Source of the DNA: an uncultured Brachyspira sp.
Lineage (GTDB): Bacteria; Spirochaetota; Brachyspiria; Brachyspirales; Brachyspiraceae
Reading direction: 5' to 3'
DNA length: 64,000 nucleotides
Assembly: GCF_910578695.1 (NCBI RefSeq)
Contig: NZ_CAJTQJ010000002.1
Location: 62,001 to 126,000, forward strand
A model generated the notes under the pieces. The model was not told the DNA's origin and searched no databases. It worked only from the letters and a program-made list of their open reading frames with translations. This document shows positions 43,726 through 53,409 of the stretch, in pieces; position 1 is the first letter of the stretch; each line of letters opens with the position of its first letter. The position numbers and the translations under genes were made by a program.

Positions 43726-44829
43726 ATGAAAGCTATTTTTTCAACATTATTATGTACCTTATTAATTTTTGTTTCATGCAGTAATTCAAATAATATTGCA
43801 GAAATCAAACCATTACAGCTTAGTGAAAATGAAGAAGCTAATAACTATGAAGTTGTTTATTTAAAAGCTGATACAGGTGAATATATCAATTCTGAAATAG
43901 CCCAAAATGAAAATGGGAATTTTGGAATAATATATTATAGAGATACAAATCAAAATTTAAACATATTCAATGTTACAAGAGCAGGGGAGCTTGATGAAGG
44001 AAATATTTCAGCTGTTTCTTATGATAATAAAACTTTAGAAGGAAATTTCCCAAGCATTGCTTATCCGTTTATTGCTAAAATAGACGGTAAAGAAATGACT
44101 TTCAAAGCGGCAAAAACTCCTATAACTGGTGCTAGAATAATTGAGTATATTTATTCAAATGTTTCTCCTAAAACTGATGATGAAAAATCTTTCCAATTTA
44201 AAACCGCAGTATTTGCTTTAAATAATGACAGTAAATCTGCTGTCATAAATAAAATTAATTTGGATATAAATAAAGACTTTGGAATTACTGATACAAGTAT
44301 TTTCAATGATTTGACAAAATTATTAACAGCCCAAAGCTTAATAAGCAATAAAATGACTCCTATATATGATGAATGGGTACAGTCCGATTATATTTCATAT
44401 ATAGAAGACTATTCTTCTCAATTCGGCATAGACTATTTAAGCGAAAAGATAGTTTCTATAAATAAATTTGTTTATGAATATACAGGCGGTGCACATGGAA
44501 ATTATGCTACAATAAACAGCGTATACTCATTAGAAACAGGAAATAAATTAAAAATAGAAGATTTAATAACAGATTTAAAAAATGCTGACTTGATTAATTT
44601 AGTAAAAGATAAATTAATAAAAATAGAAGGCAGAGATGCTAATTCATATTTCGGATTAGATGAGATTTCATTAGAAGATAATAATTTCTATTTGACATCA
44701 AAAGGTTTAGTATTTACTTGGGGAATATACGAAATCGGACCTTATTCAATAGGCGAGACTAGAGTATTAATTCCAATAGAAGAAATTAAGCCTTATTTAA
44801 AAGACGAATACAAAACTATATTTGAATAA
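43726..44829 (+). CDS. DUF3298/DUF4163-type lipoprotein
   Basis: The N-terminal signal of this 367-residue protein ends in the lipobox FVSC, lipidating Cys18. The C-terminal part fits DUF3298 (NKFVYEYTGGAHGNYATINS, then TGNKLKIEDLITDL and a late GETRVLIPIEEIKPYL). The middle portion is the companion PdaC-like region (about residues 130-230). Related proteins in Bacillus include the RsiV ectodomain, which binds lysozyme, but that role cannot be assumed here. A terminator follows 26 bases after the stop. Confidence 0.82.
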   Translation: MKAIFSTLLCTLLIFVSCSNSNNIAEIKPLQLSENEEANNYEVVYLKADTGEYINSEIAQNENGNFGIIYYRDTNQNLNIFNVTRAGELDEGNISAVSYDNKTLEGNFPSIAYPFIAKIDGKEMTFKAAKTPITGARIIEYIYSNVSPKTDDEKSFQFKTAVFALNNDSKSAVINKINLDINKDFGITDTSIFNDLTKLLTAQSLISNKMTPIYDEWVQSDYISYIEDYSSQFGIDYLSEKIVSINKFVYEYTGGAHGNYATINSVYSLETGNKLKIEDLITDLKNADLINLVKDKLIKIEGRDANSYFGLDEISLEDNNFYLTSKGLVFTWGIYEIGPYSIGETRVLIPIEEIKPYLKDEYKTIFE

Positions 44830-44855
44830 TAAAAACATTAACTATAAAGTTTATA

Positions 44856-44894
44856 AGAGGGTAATTATTAATTTAATTATCCTCTATATTTTTT
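44856..44894 (+). terminator. Rho-independent terminator of the DUF3298 lipoprotein gene
   Basis: AGAGGGTAATTA (44856-44867) pairs with TAATTATCCTCT (44874-44885) with one G-U pair and a 6-base loop. ATATTTTTT follows directly. Confidence 0.75.
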
Positions 44895-45039
44895 CATTCA
44901 AAAATTAAATTTACTTTTTCAATATAGTTTTTTTTAAAACTAAATTAATAAATATCTAAAGTATTTTCAGAATTGTTATAATTCAAAATACAAGTTTTTT
45001 GAGAATATTCAGCAAGATACAAAAAGGAAACATTATAAA

Positions 45040-48000
45040 TTAAATATACTTCCAAGTATATCCTTTTTTCATCTCTAAAATCTCTTCAACAGTACCTTTT
45101 GCAATTATCTCTCCTCCGTTAATTCCGCCCTCTAATCCTAAATCAATTATATAATCAGCAGATTTTATAACATCGGGATTATGCTCTATTATTATAACGC
45201 TATGTCCTTTTTCTACTAATTTATTTAAAGCTATGAGAAGTTTATTAACATCATCAAAATGAAGCCCTGTAGTAGGTTCGTCCAATATATAAACTATATG
45301 CTCATCGCCTTGTTTCTTTGATAATTCTGATGCAAGTTTTAAACGCTGTAATTCTCCGCCTGAAAAAGTGTCAAGCCTTTGAGAAAGTTTTATATAGCCA
45401 AGCCCGACTTCGCTCATTATAGAAAGTGTTTTTATGATTGATTTATCAAAGTCAAAAAACTCTATTGCCTCATCAACTGTCAATTCTAGTACCTCAGATA
45501 TGTTTAAAGATTTGAATCTTACAGATAAAGTTTCATCATTATATCTTTTACCTCCGCAAGCCTCGCAAACAATTTCCATATCGGATAAAAAGTGCATAGC
45601 AATCTTTCTTATGCCTTTGCCGTCACAGATACTGCATCTTCCTTCTTTGCCGTTATATGAGAATCTTCCTGAAGAAAATGCTTTTGCTTTAGCTGCAGGA
45701 GTCTTTGCAAATATATTTCTTATTTTATCAAATACTTTGCTGTAGCTTACTAATGTACTTCTAATAGAGCCTACTATTGAAATCTGATCAACTAATATAG
45801 AGTCTGAAACAATGCTTGGTATTTCAACGCTTTCAAATTTTGAATATTGATTGATTCTTCGTTTTTTTAGGGCAGGGTAGAGAGTATCTATTATTAATGA
45901 AGATTTACCGCTTCCAGAAACTCCTGTAACAACTACTATCTTTTTTAATGGTATATCAGCATCAATATTTTTCAAATTATTTGTTGAAACATTTTTTAAT
46001 TTTATGCATTCAGTTTCTTCATTTCTTACAGCAGTTTTTTCAAATACTTTTTTTCTTTCGCTTAAATAATTTCCTGTAATAGAATTATCATCTTTCAATA
46101 TATCATCATATTTGCCTTGAAAAATTACTTCTCCTCCAAAACTACCGGCAAAAGGACCCATATCTATAATATTATCAGCTGCTTTCATTGTGTCCCTATC
46201 ATGTTCTACTATTACAAGAGTATTTTTCAAATCTCTTAATTCTTTCAATGTATCAAGCAGATGATCTGTATCTCTCGGATGAAGCCCTACAGTAGGCTCA
46301 TCTAATACATAAAGCACGCCTGTAAGTTTAGAACCCAGCTGACTTGCAAGTCTTATTCTCTGTGCTTCTCCGCCTGAAAGAGTAGAGTATTTTCTGTTTA
46401 AAAATAAATATCCAAGTCCTACTTTATCCAAAAAACTCAATCTTGTTCTTATCTCTTTTACTGCCTCTTTTGATATAGTATTTTCTCTTTCACTTAAAAG
46501 ATTAGGAAGTTCATTAAAAAAATAAGCAGCTTCTTCAACTGTCATTGCACATACTTGGCTTATATTTTTATTTTGTATAGTGTAAGACCTTATTATTTCA
46601 TTTAATCTCTCTCCATTACAAAAACTGCATTCCTCATCAATAAAAAACTTGCCGAAAGATTTATCTTTCCACTCTGAATAATCATCGCTTGTAATATCAT
46701 TATTAGAATGCATTGCCGTAATAACATTTCCTACAGAATAATCGCTTCCAAAGAAAAAAGCATCTATAACCTTTTTATCAAGCTCATTAAAAGGAGTTTC
46801 ATATAAATCTTTTTTAGCTATAGAATTTCTTTTTAAAAACTTTAATAATGGATATGCATAATGTTCTGCATAATATTTTCCTTGAGAAGAAAACATATTA
46901 TTAAGAGAAGTATCCAATGCACCATTTAATAATGGTTTTGTGCTGTCTTTTATTGCTAAATCTATACTAAATGCAGGCTTACTTCCAAGCCCCTTGCATT
47001 CCTCACAATATCCCCAATGCGAATTAAATGAAAAATGTCTCGGCGTAGCTTCAAAATCAAATAAAATACCATGAAGCAAGCAGGCAGGAAATTTCGTATG
47101 GAAACTTTCTTTTACTATTATTCCGTGCGAAGCTTTTATATGTACTACTCCGCTTGATAAATCCATAGCCCTTTCAATAGCATCTGCAATCCTCGCTCTT
47201 TTATCTTTGCCTGCAACTATTCTGTCAATTACTATGCCTACAGAATATATTTCTTCTTTTAATAAAGCATCAATATCTTTCTCTGTTATATCATCTATAA
47301 TATAATCATTACTATTAATCTGCATTCTTACATATCCTGCTTCTCTTGTCTTTTCTATAATTTTTTTGATATTTTTAGCATCATCATCATTAAAAGTAAA
47401 TCTATGATTAAATGAACTATGATATAAAGGAGAAATTATAACAAGTTTATACAAATCCATAGTATCAGTAATTTCAGAAGCAAGTATTGAAGGAGTTTCA
47501 GCTTTTAAAGTATCTTTATCAGAGCAATAAGGACAATGCGGTTTTGACACTCTTGCAAAAATAAGTCTGAAATAGTCATAAATCTCTGTAACAGTTGCAA
47601 CAGTAGAACGCGGATTTCTTCCTACATTTTTTTGATCTATTGCGATGGCAGGAGCAAGCCCTTCTATCTTTTCTACATTAGCATCTTCAAATCTTCCTAA
47701 AAATCTTCTTGCATAAGTGGAAAGCGATTCAACAAATCTCCTCTGTCCCTCTTTAAATATAGTATCAAATGCAAGAGAAGTTTTTCCGCTTCCTGATACT
47801 CCTGTTATAACATTTATCTTATTTTTAGGAAGCGTTAAATTTATATTTTTAAGATTATGTTTATTAGCACCTTTTATTATTAATGAAGTATTTTCTTCTT
47901 TTTTTGTTTCTTCTATTTTTAGAGCTTCTTTTTTATTTTTTGAAGGCTTTAATATTTCTTTTAATTCTTTTGCCGTAAGAGATTCTTTTATTTTTATAAT

Positions 48001-50856
48001 GTCTTCAGGCTTACCTTTAGCAACAACTCTGCCGCCTTTATCTCCGCTTAAAGGACCCATATCTATAATATAATCAGCACATTTAATAACATCTAAATTA
48101 TGTTCTACAACTAAAACAGTATTTCCTTTCTCAGCAAGTCCGTCTAATGCTTTTAATAATTTTTTTATATCCTCAAAATGAAGCCCTGTAGTAGGCTCAT
48201 CTAATATATATAAAGTGTTTCCTGTAGATATTTTATGCAGTTCGCTTGCTAATTTTATTCTTTGTGCTTCCCCTCCTGATAAAGTAGTTGATGGCTGCCC
48301 CAATTTTATATATCCAAGCCCTATATCCTCCATTATTTTTAATATTCTTGTGATTGAAGTTATACCATCAAAAAAATTAATAGCTTCAGATACGCTCATT
48401 TCAAGAATATCATATATAGTTTTATCTTTATATTTTACATCCAAAGTTTCTGCATTAAATCTTTTTCCTCCGCATTCCTCACAAGACACTAATACATTGG
48501 ATAAAAACTGCATTTCTAATTCTATTACTCCTGCACCTTCGCATGTAGGACATCTTCCTGTTTTTACATTGAATGAAAATCTTCCCTTATCATATCCTCT
48601 CATTTTAGATAATTTAGTAGCTGCAAATAAATCTCTTATAGGGGATAAAACTTTTGTATATGTTGCCGGATTGCTTCTAGGCGTTCTTCCTATAGGGGAC
48701 TGATCTACTTCTATAACTTTATCTATATTTTCAAGTCCTTCTATTTTTTTATGATTTCCTGCATTTAAAGTACTTCCGTAAAAATGATTATGTAATGCAC
48801 GCATTAAAATATTTTCAACTAAAGTAGATTTACCGCTTCCTGAAAGTCCTGTAACAACAATAAATAAACCTAAAGGAAATTCAACATCTATATTTTTTAG
48901 ATTAAATTGATTAGCTCCTACTACTTTTAAAAATTTTCCGTTTCCTTCTCTTCTTTGTTTTGGTATTTCTATATCATCATCGCCGCGTAAATATTTGGCT
49001 GTATATGATCTGTCCGACTTCAAAAAGTCTTCATAATCTCCTATACCTACTATATTGCCTCCATTTATACCTGCATCAGGTCCTATATCTATTAAAAAGT
49101 CAGACTCCTCCATAGTTTCTTTATCATGCTCTACAACTATTACAGTATTATTTTTATCTCTTAATGCTTTTAATGACTCTATTAGTTTTTTATTATCTGA
49201 TTGATGCAGACCTATAGAAGGTTCATCAAGTACATAAAGCACGCCCTCAAGCCCGCTTCCAATCTGAGATGCTAGTCTTATTCTCTGAGATTCGCCTCCT
49301 GAAAGAGTAGGTGAGGAACGCTCTATAGTCAAATAAGTTAATCCTACTTTTACCAAAAATGTTAATCTATAAATGATTTCTTTTATTATAGGGCTTCCTA
49401 TTACTTCTTCATTAGGCTTTAATTTTAATTTTATGAAATAATTATATAAGTCTTCTATAGTCATTGAAGAAAAATCTGATATAGTTTTACCGTTAAATTT
49501 TACAGATAAAGCATCTTCATTTATTCGCTTGCCCTTACATTTAGGACATTCAGCTTCATCCATAAAATTAGCATAATAACTATTTTTATAGGTTTCATAA
49601 TCATATTTTAATCTGTCCAAAATTCCGGGAACTCTCTCTACAACATCTTTACTATGATACCAAAATTTTTTTTTCCATTTAACTTCTTTATCGGTACCAT
49701 ATAATAAATACTTCTTTTCTGTTTTAGTTAAATCTTTCCAAGCCTTTTTTAAATCTATTTTATAAGTCTTTGCAATTATCTCTAGTTCATCAATACCATA
49801 TTCAGCATCAAAGCCTATATGATTATCTACAAAACAAGATAAAGCCCCATCATAAACATTTAAATTTTCATCTCTTACAATATGCTTTTCAGTAAATATA
49901 TGCTCAACTCCAAGTCCTCCGCAAACTGTACAAGCTCCGATAGGATTATTAAATGAAAATAAATTAGGCTCAATATCTGCAATGGAATGCCCGCAATTAG
50001 CACATGATCTTTCAGTTGTGTATAATTTATAATATTTATCTATTTCAAACTGCTTACTCATTTTGATTTTTTTCTTTTTTGTTTTAGTATTTTCTTCAGT
50101 TTGTGCTTCTGATGATTCTTCACTATTTTCATGTTCTTCATAAAATGCTGCTAAACCTTTTGTTATTCTTATGGCTCTTTCTATATCATCAGTGATTCTT
50201 GATAAATATTTATTTTCAACTTTTATTCTGTCTATAACTATTTCTAAAGTATGCTTCTCATATCTTTTAAGTTCAGGTATTTCATCTTCATCAAATTTAT
50301 AAACTATATTGTCAATTCTTATTCTAGGATATCCTGCTAATTTTACTTCCTCTATTTCTTTCCTATACTCTCCCTTTCTATCTCTTACAATAGGAGCAAG
50401 AACTAAAATTCTTTTTTCATTAAACTCTCTTAAAACACTTTGTGCGATTTGATCTTCGCTTTGCTTTGAAATTTTATGTCCGCATTTAGAACAGTAAGGC
50501 ACTCCAAGTCTTGCAAAAAGAAGCCTGAAAAAGTCATAAATCTCTGTAACAGTGCCTACGGTAGAGCGAGGATTCTTATTTACGCTTTTTTGATCTATAG
50601 AAATAGTAGGGGATAATCCTTCAATATGTTCTACATCAGCCTTAGCCATAACCCCTAAAAACTGCCTTGCATAAGCAGATAATGATTCTAAATATCTTCT
50701 CTGTCCCTCTTTAAAAATAGTATCGAAAGCAAGAGAACTTTTACCGCTTCCTGATACTCCTGTTAAAGTAGTTAGAGTTTTATGCGGTATAGAAAGCGAT
50801 ATATTTTTAAGATTATGTTCTTTAGCACCTTTTATTTCTATAGAATTATTAGCCAT
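45040..50856 (-). CDS. uvrA: Double-length UvrA: two UvrA units fused in tandem
   Basis: UvrA scans DNA for bulky damage with UvrB. This protein has 1938 residues, twice the usual 940-960. Unit 1 (residues 1 to about 965) and unit 2 (about 990 to 1938) each start with an IKGA.[EK]HNLKN motif and a Walker A. They are joined by a Lys/Glu-rich linker. Four Walker A loops (GVSGSGKSS at 33, GLSGSGKST, GVSGSGKTS, GVSGSGKSS) and four signature motifs (three LSGGExQRI and one FSGGELQRL) are present. Each unit has the late zinc finger (CPTC..CEEC and CSIC..CEAC). The early zinc site is CSKC/CANC in unit 1 and CPYC/CLLH in unit 2. A similar fused UvrA occurs in Chlamydia (recalled). Unit 1 is closer to standard UvrA. 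Confidence 0.95.
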   Translation of the reverse strand: MANNSIEIKGAKEHNLKNISLSIPHKTLTTLTGVSGSGKSSLAFDTIFKEGQRRYLESLSAYARQFLGVMAKADVEHIEGLSPTISIDQKSVNKNPRSTVGTVTEIYDFFRLLFARLGVPYCSKCGHKISKQSEDQIAQSVLREFNEKRILVLAPIVRDRKGEYRKEIEEVKLAGYPRIRIDNIVYKFDEDEIPELKRYEKHTLEIVIDRIKVENKYLSRITDDIERAIRITKGLAAFYEEHENSEESSEAQTEENTKTKKKKIKMSKQFEIDKYYKLYTTERSCANCGHSIADIEPNLFSFNNPIGACTVCGGLGVEHIFTEKHIVRDENLNVYDGALSCFVDNHIGFDAEYGIDELEIIAKTYKIDLKKAWKDLTKTEKKYLLYGTDKEVKWKKKFWYHSKDVVERVPGILDRLKYDYETYKNSYYANFMDEAECPKCKGKRINEDALSVKFNGKTISDFSSMTIEDLYNYFIKLKLKPNEEVIGSPIIKEIIYRLTFLVKVGLTYLTIERSSPTLSGGESQRIRLASQIGSGLEGVLYVLDEPSIGLHQSDNKKLIESLKALRDKNNTVIVVEHDKETMEESDFLIDIGPDAGINGGNIVGIGDYEDFLKSDRSYTAKYLRGDDDIEIPKQRREGNGKFLKVVGANQFNLKNIDVEFPLGLFIVVTGLSGSGKSTLVENILMRALHNHFYGSTLNAGNHKKIEGLENIDKVIEVDQSPIGRTPRSNPATYTKVLSPIRDLFAATKLSKMRGYDKGRFSFNVKTGRCPTCEGAGVIELEMQFLSNVLVSCEECGGKRFNAETLDVKYKDKTIYDILEMSVSEAINFFDGITSITRILKIMEDIGLGYIKLGQPSTTLSGGEAQRIKLASELHKISTGNTLYILDEPTTGLHFEDIKKLLKALDGLAEKGNTVLVVEHNLDVIKCADYIIDMGPLSGDKGGRVVAKGKPEDIIKIKESLTAKELKEILKPSKNKKEALKIEETKKEENTSLIIKGANKHNLKNINLTLPKNKINVITGVSGSGKTSLAFDTIFKEGQRRFVESLSTYARRFLGRFEDANVEKIEGLAPAIAIDQKNVGRNPRSTVATVTEIYDYFRLIFARVSKPHCPYCSDKDTLKAETPSILASEITDTMDLYKLVIISPLYHSSFNHRFTFNDDDAKNIKKIIEKTREAGYVRMQINSNDYIIDDITEKDIDALLKEEIYSVGIVIDRIVAGKDKRARIADAIERAMDLSSGVVHIKASHGIIVKESFHTKFPACLLHGILFDFEATPRHFSFNSHWGYCEECKGLGSKPAFSIDLAIKDSTKPLLNGALDTSLNNMFSSQGKYYAEHYAYPLLKFLKRNSIAKKDLYETPFNELDKKVIDAFFFGSDYSVGNVITAMHSNNDITSDDYSEWKDKSFGKFFIDEECSFCNGERLNEIIRSYTIQNKNISQVCAMTVEEAAYFFNELPNLLSERENTISKEAVKEIRTRLSFLDKVGLGYLFLNRKYSTLSGGEAQRIRLASQLGSKLTGVLYVLDEPTVGLHPRDTDHLLDTLKELRDLKNTLVIVEHDRDTMKAADNIIDMGPFAGSFGGEVIFQGKYDDILKDDNSITGNYLSERKKVFEKTAVRNEETECIKLKNVSTNNLKNIDADIPLKKIVVVTGVSGSGKSSLIIDTLYPALKKRRINQYSKFESVEIPSIVSDSILVDQISIVGSIRSTLVSYSKVFDKIRNIFAKTPAAKAKAFSSGRFSYNGKEGRCSICDGKGIRKIAMHFLSDMEIVCEACGGKRYNDETLSVRFKSLNISEVLELTVDEAIEFFDFDKSIIKTLSIMSEVGLGYIKLSQRLDTFSGGELQRLKLASELSKKQGDEHIVYILDEPTTGLHFDDVNKLLIALNKLVEKGHSVIIIEHNPDVIKSADYIIDLGLEGGINGGEIIAKGTVEEILEMKKGYTWKYI

Positions 50857-50952
50857 TCATTTATCCTTATAAAAAAGTTAAACAATTATATCATAAAAAA
50901 AGAGTTTGTACATAGAAAGTATTTAATAAAAATATTTAAATATGTTCATTAG

Positions 50953-50978
50953 AATTCATACAAAAAAATTCATACAAA
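50953..50978. repeat. Short tandem repeat AATTCATACAAA x2
   Basis: AATTCATACAAA occurs at 50953-50964 and again at 50967-50978, a 14-base period. It lies in the divergent gap between uvrA and the HPr gene, about 100 bases from uvrA. It might be an operator, but the rest of the gap is featureless A+T. Confidence 0.35.
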
Positions 50979-51080
50979 TCATATTAAAAAAAATAAACAA
51001 AATCTTTATGCTTTTATAATATACAATTTTTAATATTTTTATTTATAATAAAATAATTAATTAGATAAGTATAGGCAGTC

Positions 51081-51109
51081 TTGAAAAATATAAATAAATA
51101 TATTATAAT
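51081..51109 (+). promoter_or_regulatory. Probable promoter of the HPr gene
   Basis: TTGAAA (51081-51086), a 17-base spacer and a perfect TATAAT (51104-51109) lie 29 bases before the ATG at 51139. An AGGA ribosome site lies in between. This is one of the best promoter matches in the window. Confidence 0.65.
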
Positions 51110-51138
51110 ATGGATATAATAAATTCTCAGGATATTTA

Positions 51139-51450
51139 ATGACATTAACAAATGTAGTTACAATCAAAAGTAAAAACGGTATGCATTTAAGACCTGCAGG
51201 GATACTTTCTCAAATATCTAGTAAAAGTGATTATTCAAATATAGGAATCTTTTTACTATATAACGGTATAAGGGCAGATGCTAAAAGCGTATTTAATATT
51301 ATGGGACTTGGAGCATTTCAAGGTGCGAATCTCATTTTAGAAATAGAATATGAAGAAGGAATGGAAGATACGGCAAAACAGGCAGAAAAAGAATTGATAG
51401 AATTCTTTGAAAAAGGCTATATTTATGCCGAAGTTCCTGAAGAAGACTGA
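51139..51450 (+). CDS. HPr-family phosphocarrier protein
   Basis: This 103-residue protein has the active-site His16 in NGMHLRPAG, which would take phosphate from enzyme I of the PTS. It also has the regulatory Ser50 in DAKSVFNIMGLGA. Both sites of classic HPr are therefore kept. It is about 15 residues longer than E. coli HPr because of a charged C-terminal tail. It lies 48 bases before a gluconate-type permease gene and may be co-transcribed with it. Confidence 0.9.
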   Translation: MTLTNVVTIKSKNGMHLRPAGILSQISSKSDYSNIGIFLLYNGIRADAKSVFNIMGLGAFQGANLILEIEYEEGMEDTAKQAEKELIEFFEKGYIYAEVPEED

Positions 51451-51498
51451 TAATTTCAAATTTATTATTTATATAATCATATATAAAAAGGGTATTTA

Positions 51499-52887
51499 AT
51501 GATTAGTTATTTTGTAATAGTTATGCTGGCAATATCTATTATTGTCGTTATGATTTTAACAATTAAATTTAAAGTTCATCCATTTATAGCTATGTTATTA
51601 GTTGCTATATTTCTAGCTTTTACGCTTCATATTCCATCTAATAATAATTATGATACTAATTATATAACTGCAATATCTGCCTTGATAGGCAAAGGTTTTG
51701 GAAATGCATTAGCAAGTGTAGGCATAATAATAGTTTTAGGAAGTATTATAGGCAATATATTAGAAATGTCAGGAGCAGCCTTAAAATTAGGCGAAATAGT
51801 ATTAAGAATAGTAGGCAAATCTCATCCTGCATTGGCTATGAATATATTAGGCTTTATAGTATCTATACCTGTATTTTGTGATTCAGGATATTTAATACTT
51901 ACTCCTTTAAGAAAAGCCGTTGCCAAAAAAAGCGGAGCATCTCCTGTAGCATTATCTGTTGCTTTATCTACAGGACTTTATGCCTCTCATGCTTTAGTGC
52001 CTCCAACGCCAGGACCTGCTGCCGTTGTAAATTTATTCGGACTTGAAGCACATCTATTAACTATTATAATTATAGCATTAATAGTTGCTATTCCAACTTC
52101 TTTAGTAGGTGCTGCATACGGTATATTCATTGCAAAATATATAAAAAAACCTAATTATCCTGATAAGTCTCCTATATATGAAACTTTAATAAGCGATATG
52201 GGAGGACTTCCGCCTGCTTGGAAATCTTTAGCACCTATATTAGTTCCTATAATATTAATGTCGATTGGAAGTATTGTAAGATTTGATTCATTTAGGCTAG
52301 GAAGCGGAATAATAAAAAACATATTTATATTTTTGGGAGAACCATCTATGGCATTATTCATAGGTTTTTTATTTTCGCTTCTTTTAACGCATAAATTTAA
52401 TAAAGAAGAAATATCTATGTGGATAGGCGATGGTATAAGGTCTTCAGGAAGTATATTGGCTATAGTAGGAGCAAGCGGTGCATTTGCTGAAGTTTTAAAA
52501 TCTACGGAATTAGCTAATATAATACCAGAATTAGGACATATATTCAGTTCATTAAATATAGGATTGATACTGCCTTTTATTATGGCATCAGCATTAAAAA
52601 TAATGTTAGGATCATCAACAATAGCAGTAGTTACAGTAGCTACTCTTTTTGCTCCTTTACTTAATACATTGGGATTTAATACTCCTATATCGCAAATATT
52701 AGTATTAATGTCTATAGGAGCAGGATCTATGATAGCATCGCATGCTAATGACAGCTATTTTTGGATAGTAGTAGAATTATCAGGATTAAAAATAAATGAT
52801 GCATATAAAGCAAGAACTTTAGCTACATTTGTTCAGGGTATTACTGCTCTCATTATTATAATGATACTTGCTTTTTTATTTAGATAA
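51499..52887 (+). CDS. GntP-family gluconate/organic acid permease
   Basis: This 462-residue inner-membrane protein has 12-14 helices. It carries the GntP block SIPVFCDSGYLILTPLRKAV, then LVPPTPGPAAV, and late conserved stretches LGSSTIAVVTVATLF and SHANDSYFWIV. It is an H+ symporter for gluconate or a related hydroxy acid; the substrate is not decided by sequence. HPr just upstream suggests a carbon-uptake context, though GntP proteins are not PTS transporters. Confidence 0.93.
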   Translation: MISYFVIVMLAISIIVVMILTIKFKVHPFIAMLLVAIFLAFTLHIPSNNNYDTNYITAISALIGKGFGNALASVGIIIVLGSIIGNILEMSGAALKLGEIVLRIVGKSHPALAMNILGFIVSIPVFCDSGYLILTPLRKAVAKKSGASPVALSVALSTGLYASHALVPPTPGPAAVVNLFGLEAHLLTIIIIALIVAIPTSLVGAAYGIFIAKYIKKPNYPDKSPIYETLISDMGGLPPAWKSLAPILVPIILMSIGSIVRFDSFRLGSGIIKNIFIFLGEPSMALFIGFLFSLLLTHKFNKEEISMWIGDGIRSSGSILAIVGASGAFAEVLKSTELANIIPELGHIFSSLNIGLILPFIMASALKIMLGSSTIAVVTVATLFAPLLNTLGFNTPISQILVLMSIGAGSMIASHANDSYFWIVVELSGLKINDAYKARTLATFVQGITALIIIMILAFLFR

Positions 52888-52941
52888 TAATATTATATAT
52901 TCTCTTTATAATAATAATATTATAATTTTTTGGAGTAAATA

Positions 52942-53376
52942 ATGCTTAAAATAAAAATTATTAATAAATCTAAAAATGCATTGCCTAAATATCAAACAGA
53001 AGGCTCATCGGGGTTGGATTTGCATGCTGATTTGGAAAGCCCTATAACTTTAAATAAAAATGATATAGTTCTAATACCAACAGGGCTTTTTATTGAAATA
53101 CCAGAAGGATATGAAGCACAGATTAGAAGCAGAAGTTCTTTAGCATTAAAAAACGGAATATTCTGCCTAAACTCGCCTGCAACAATAGACAGCGATTATA
53201 GAGGAGAATTAAAAATTATATTAGCTTCTCTCACAGATAATCCTTTCATAATAAATAATGGCGATAGAATAGCACAAATGGTTTTTTCTAAAGTTGAAAA
53301 AGCTTATTTTGAAGAAGTGAATTTACTTTCAGAAACTAAAAGAGGAGAGGGCGGATTTGGAAGTACTAATAAATAG
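52942..53376 (+). CDS. dut: Deoxyuridine 5'-triphosphate nucleotidohydrolase
   Basis: dUTPase cleaves dUTP to dUMP and PPi, keeping uracil out of DNA. The 144-residue trimeric-type enzyme shows all five motifs in order: GSSGLDLHAD, IRSRSSLALKNG, TIDSDYRGELKI, GDRIAQMVF and RGEGGFGST. The length is normal. A GGAG ribosome site is 8 bases before the ATG. Confidence 0.97.
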   Translation: MLKIKIINKSKNALPKYQTEGSSGLDLHADLESPITLNKNDIVLIPTGLFIEIPEGYEAQIRSRSSLALKNGIFCLNSPATIDSDYRGELKIILASLTDNPFIINNGDRIAQMVFSKVEKAYFEEVNLLSETKRGEGGFGSTNK

Positions 53377-53409
53377 TATTGATATAATATTATTTATTAT
53401 GTATAATTT

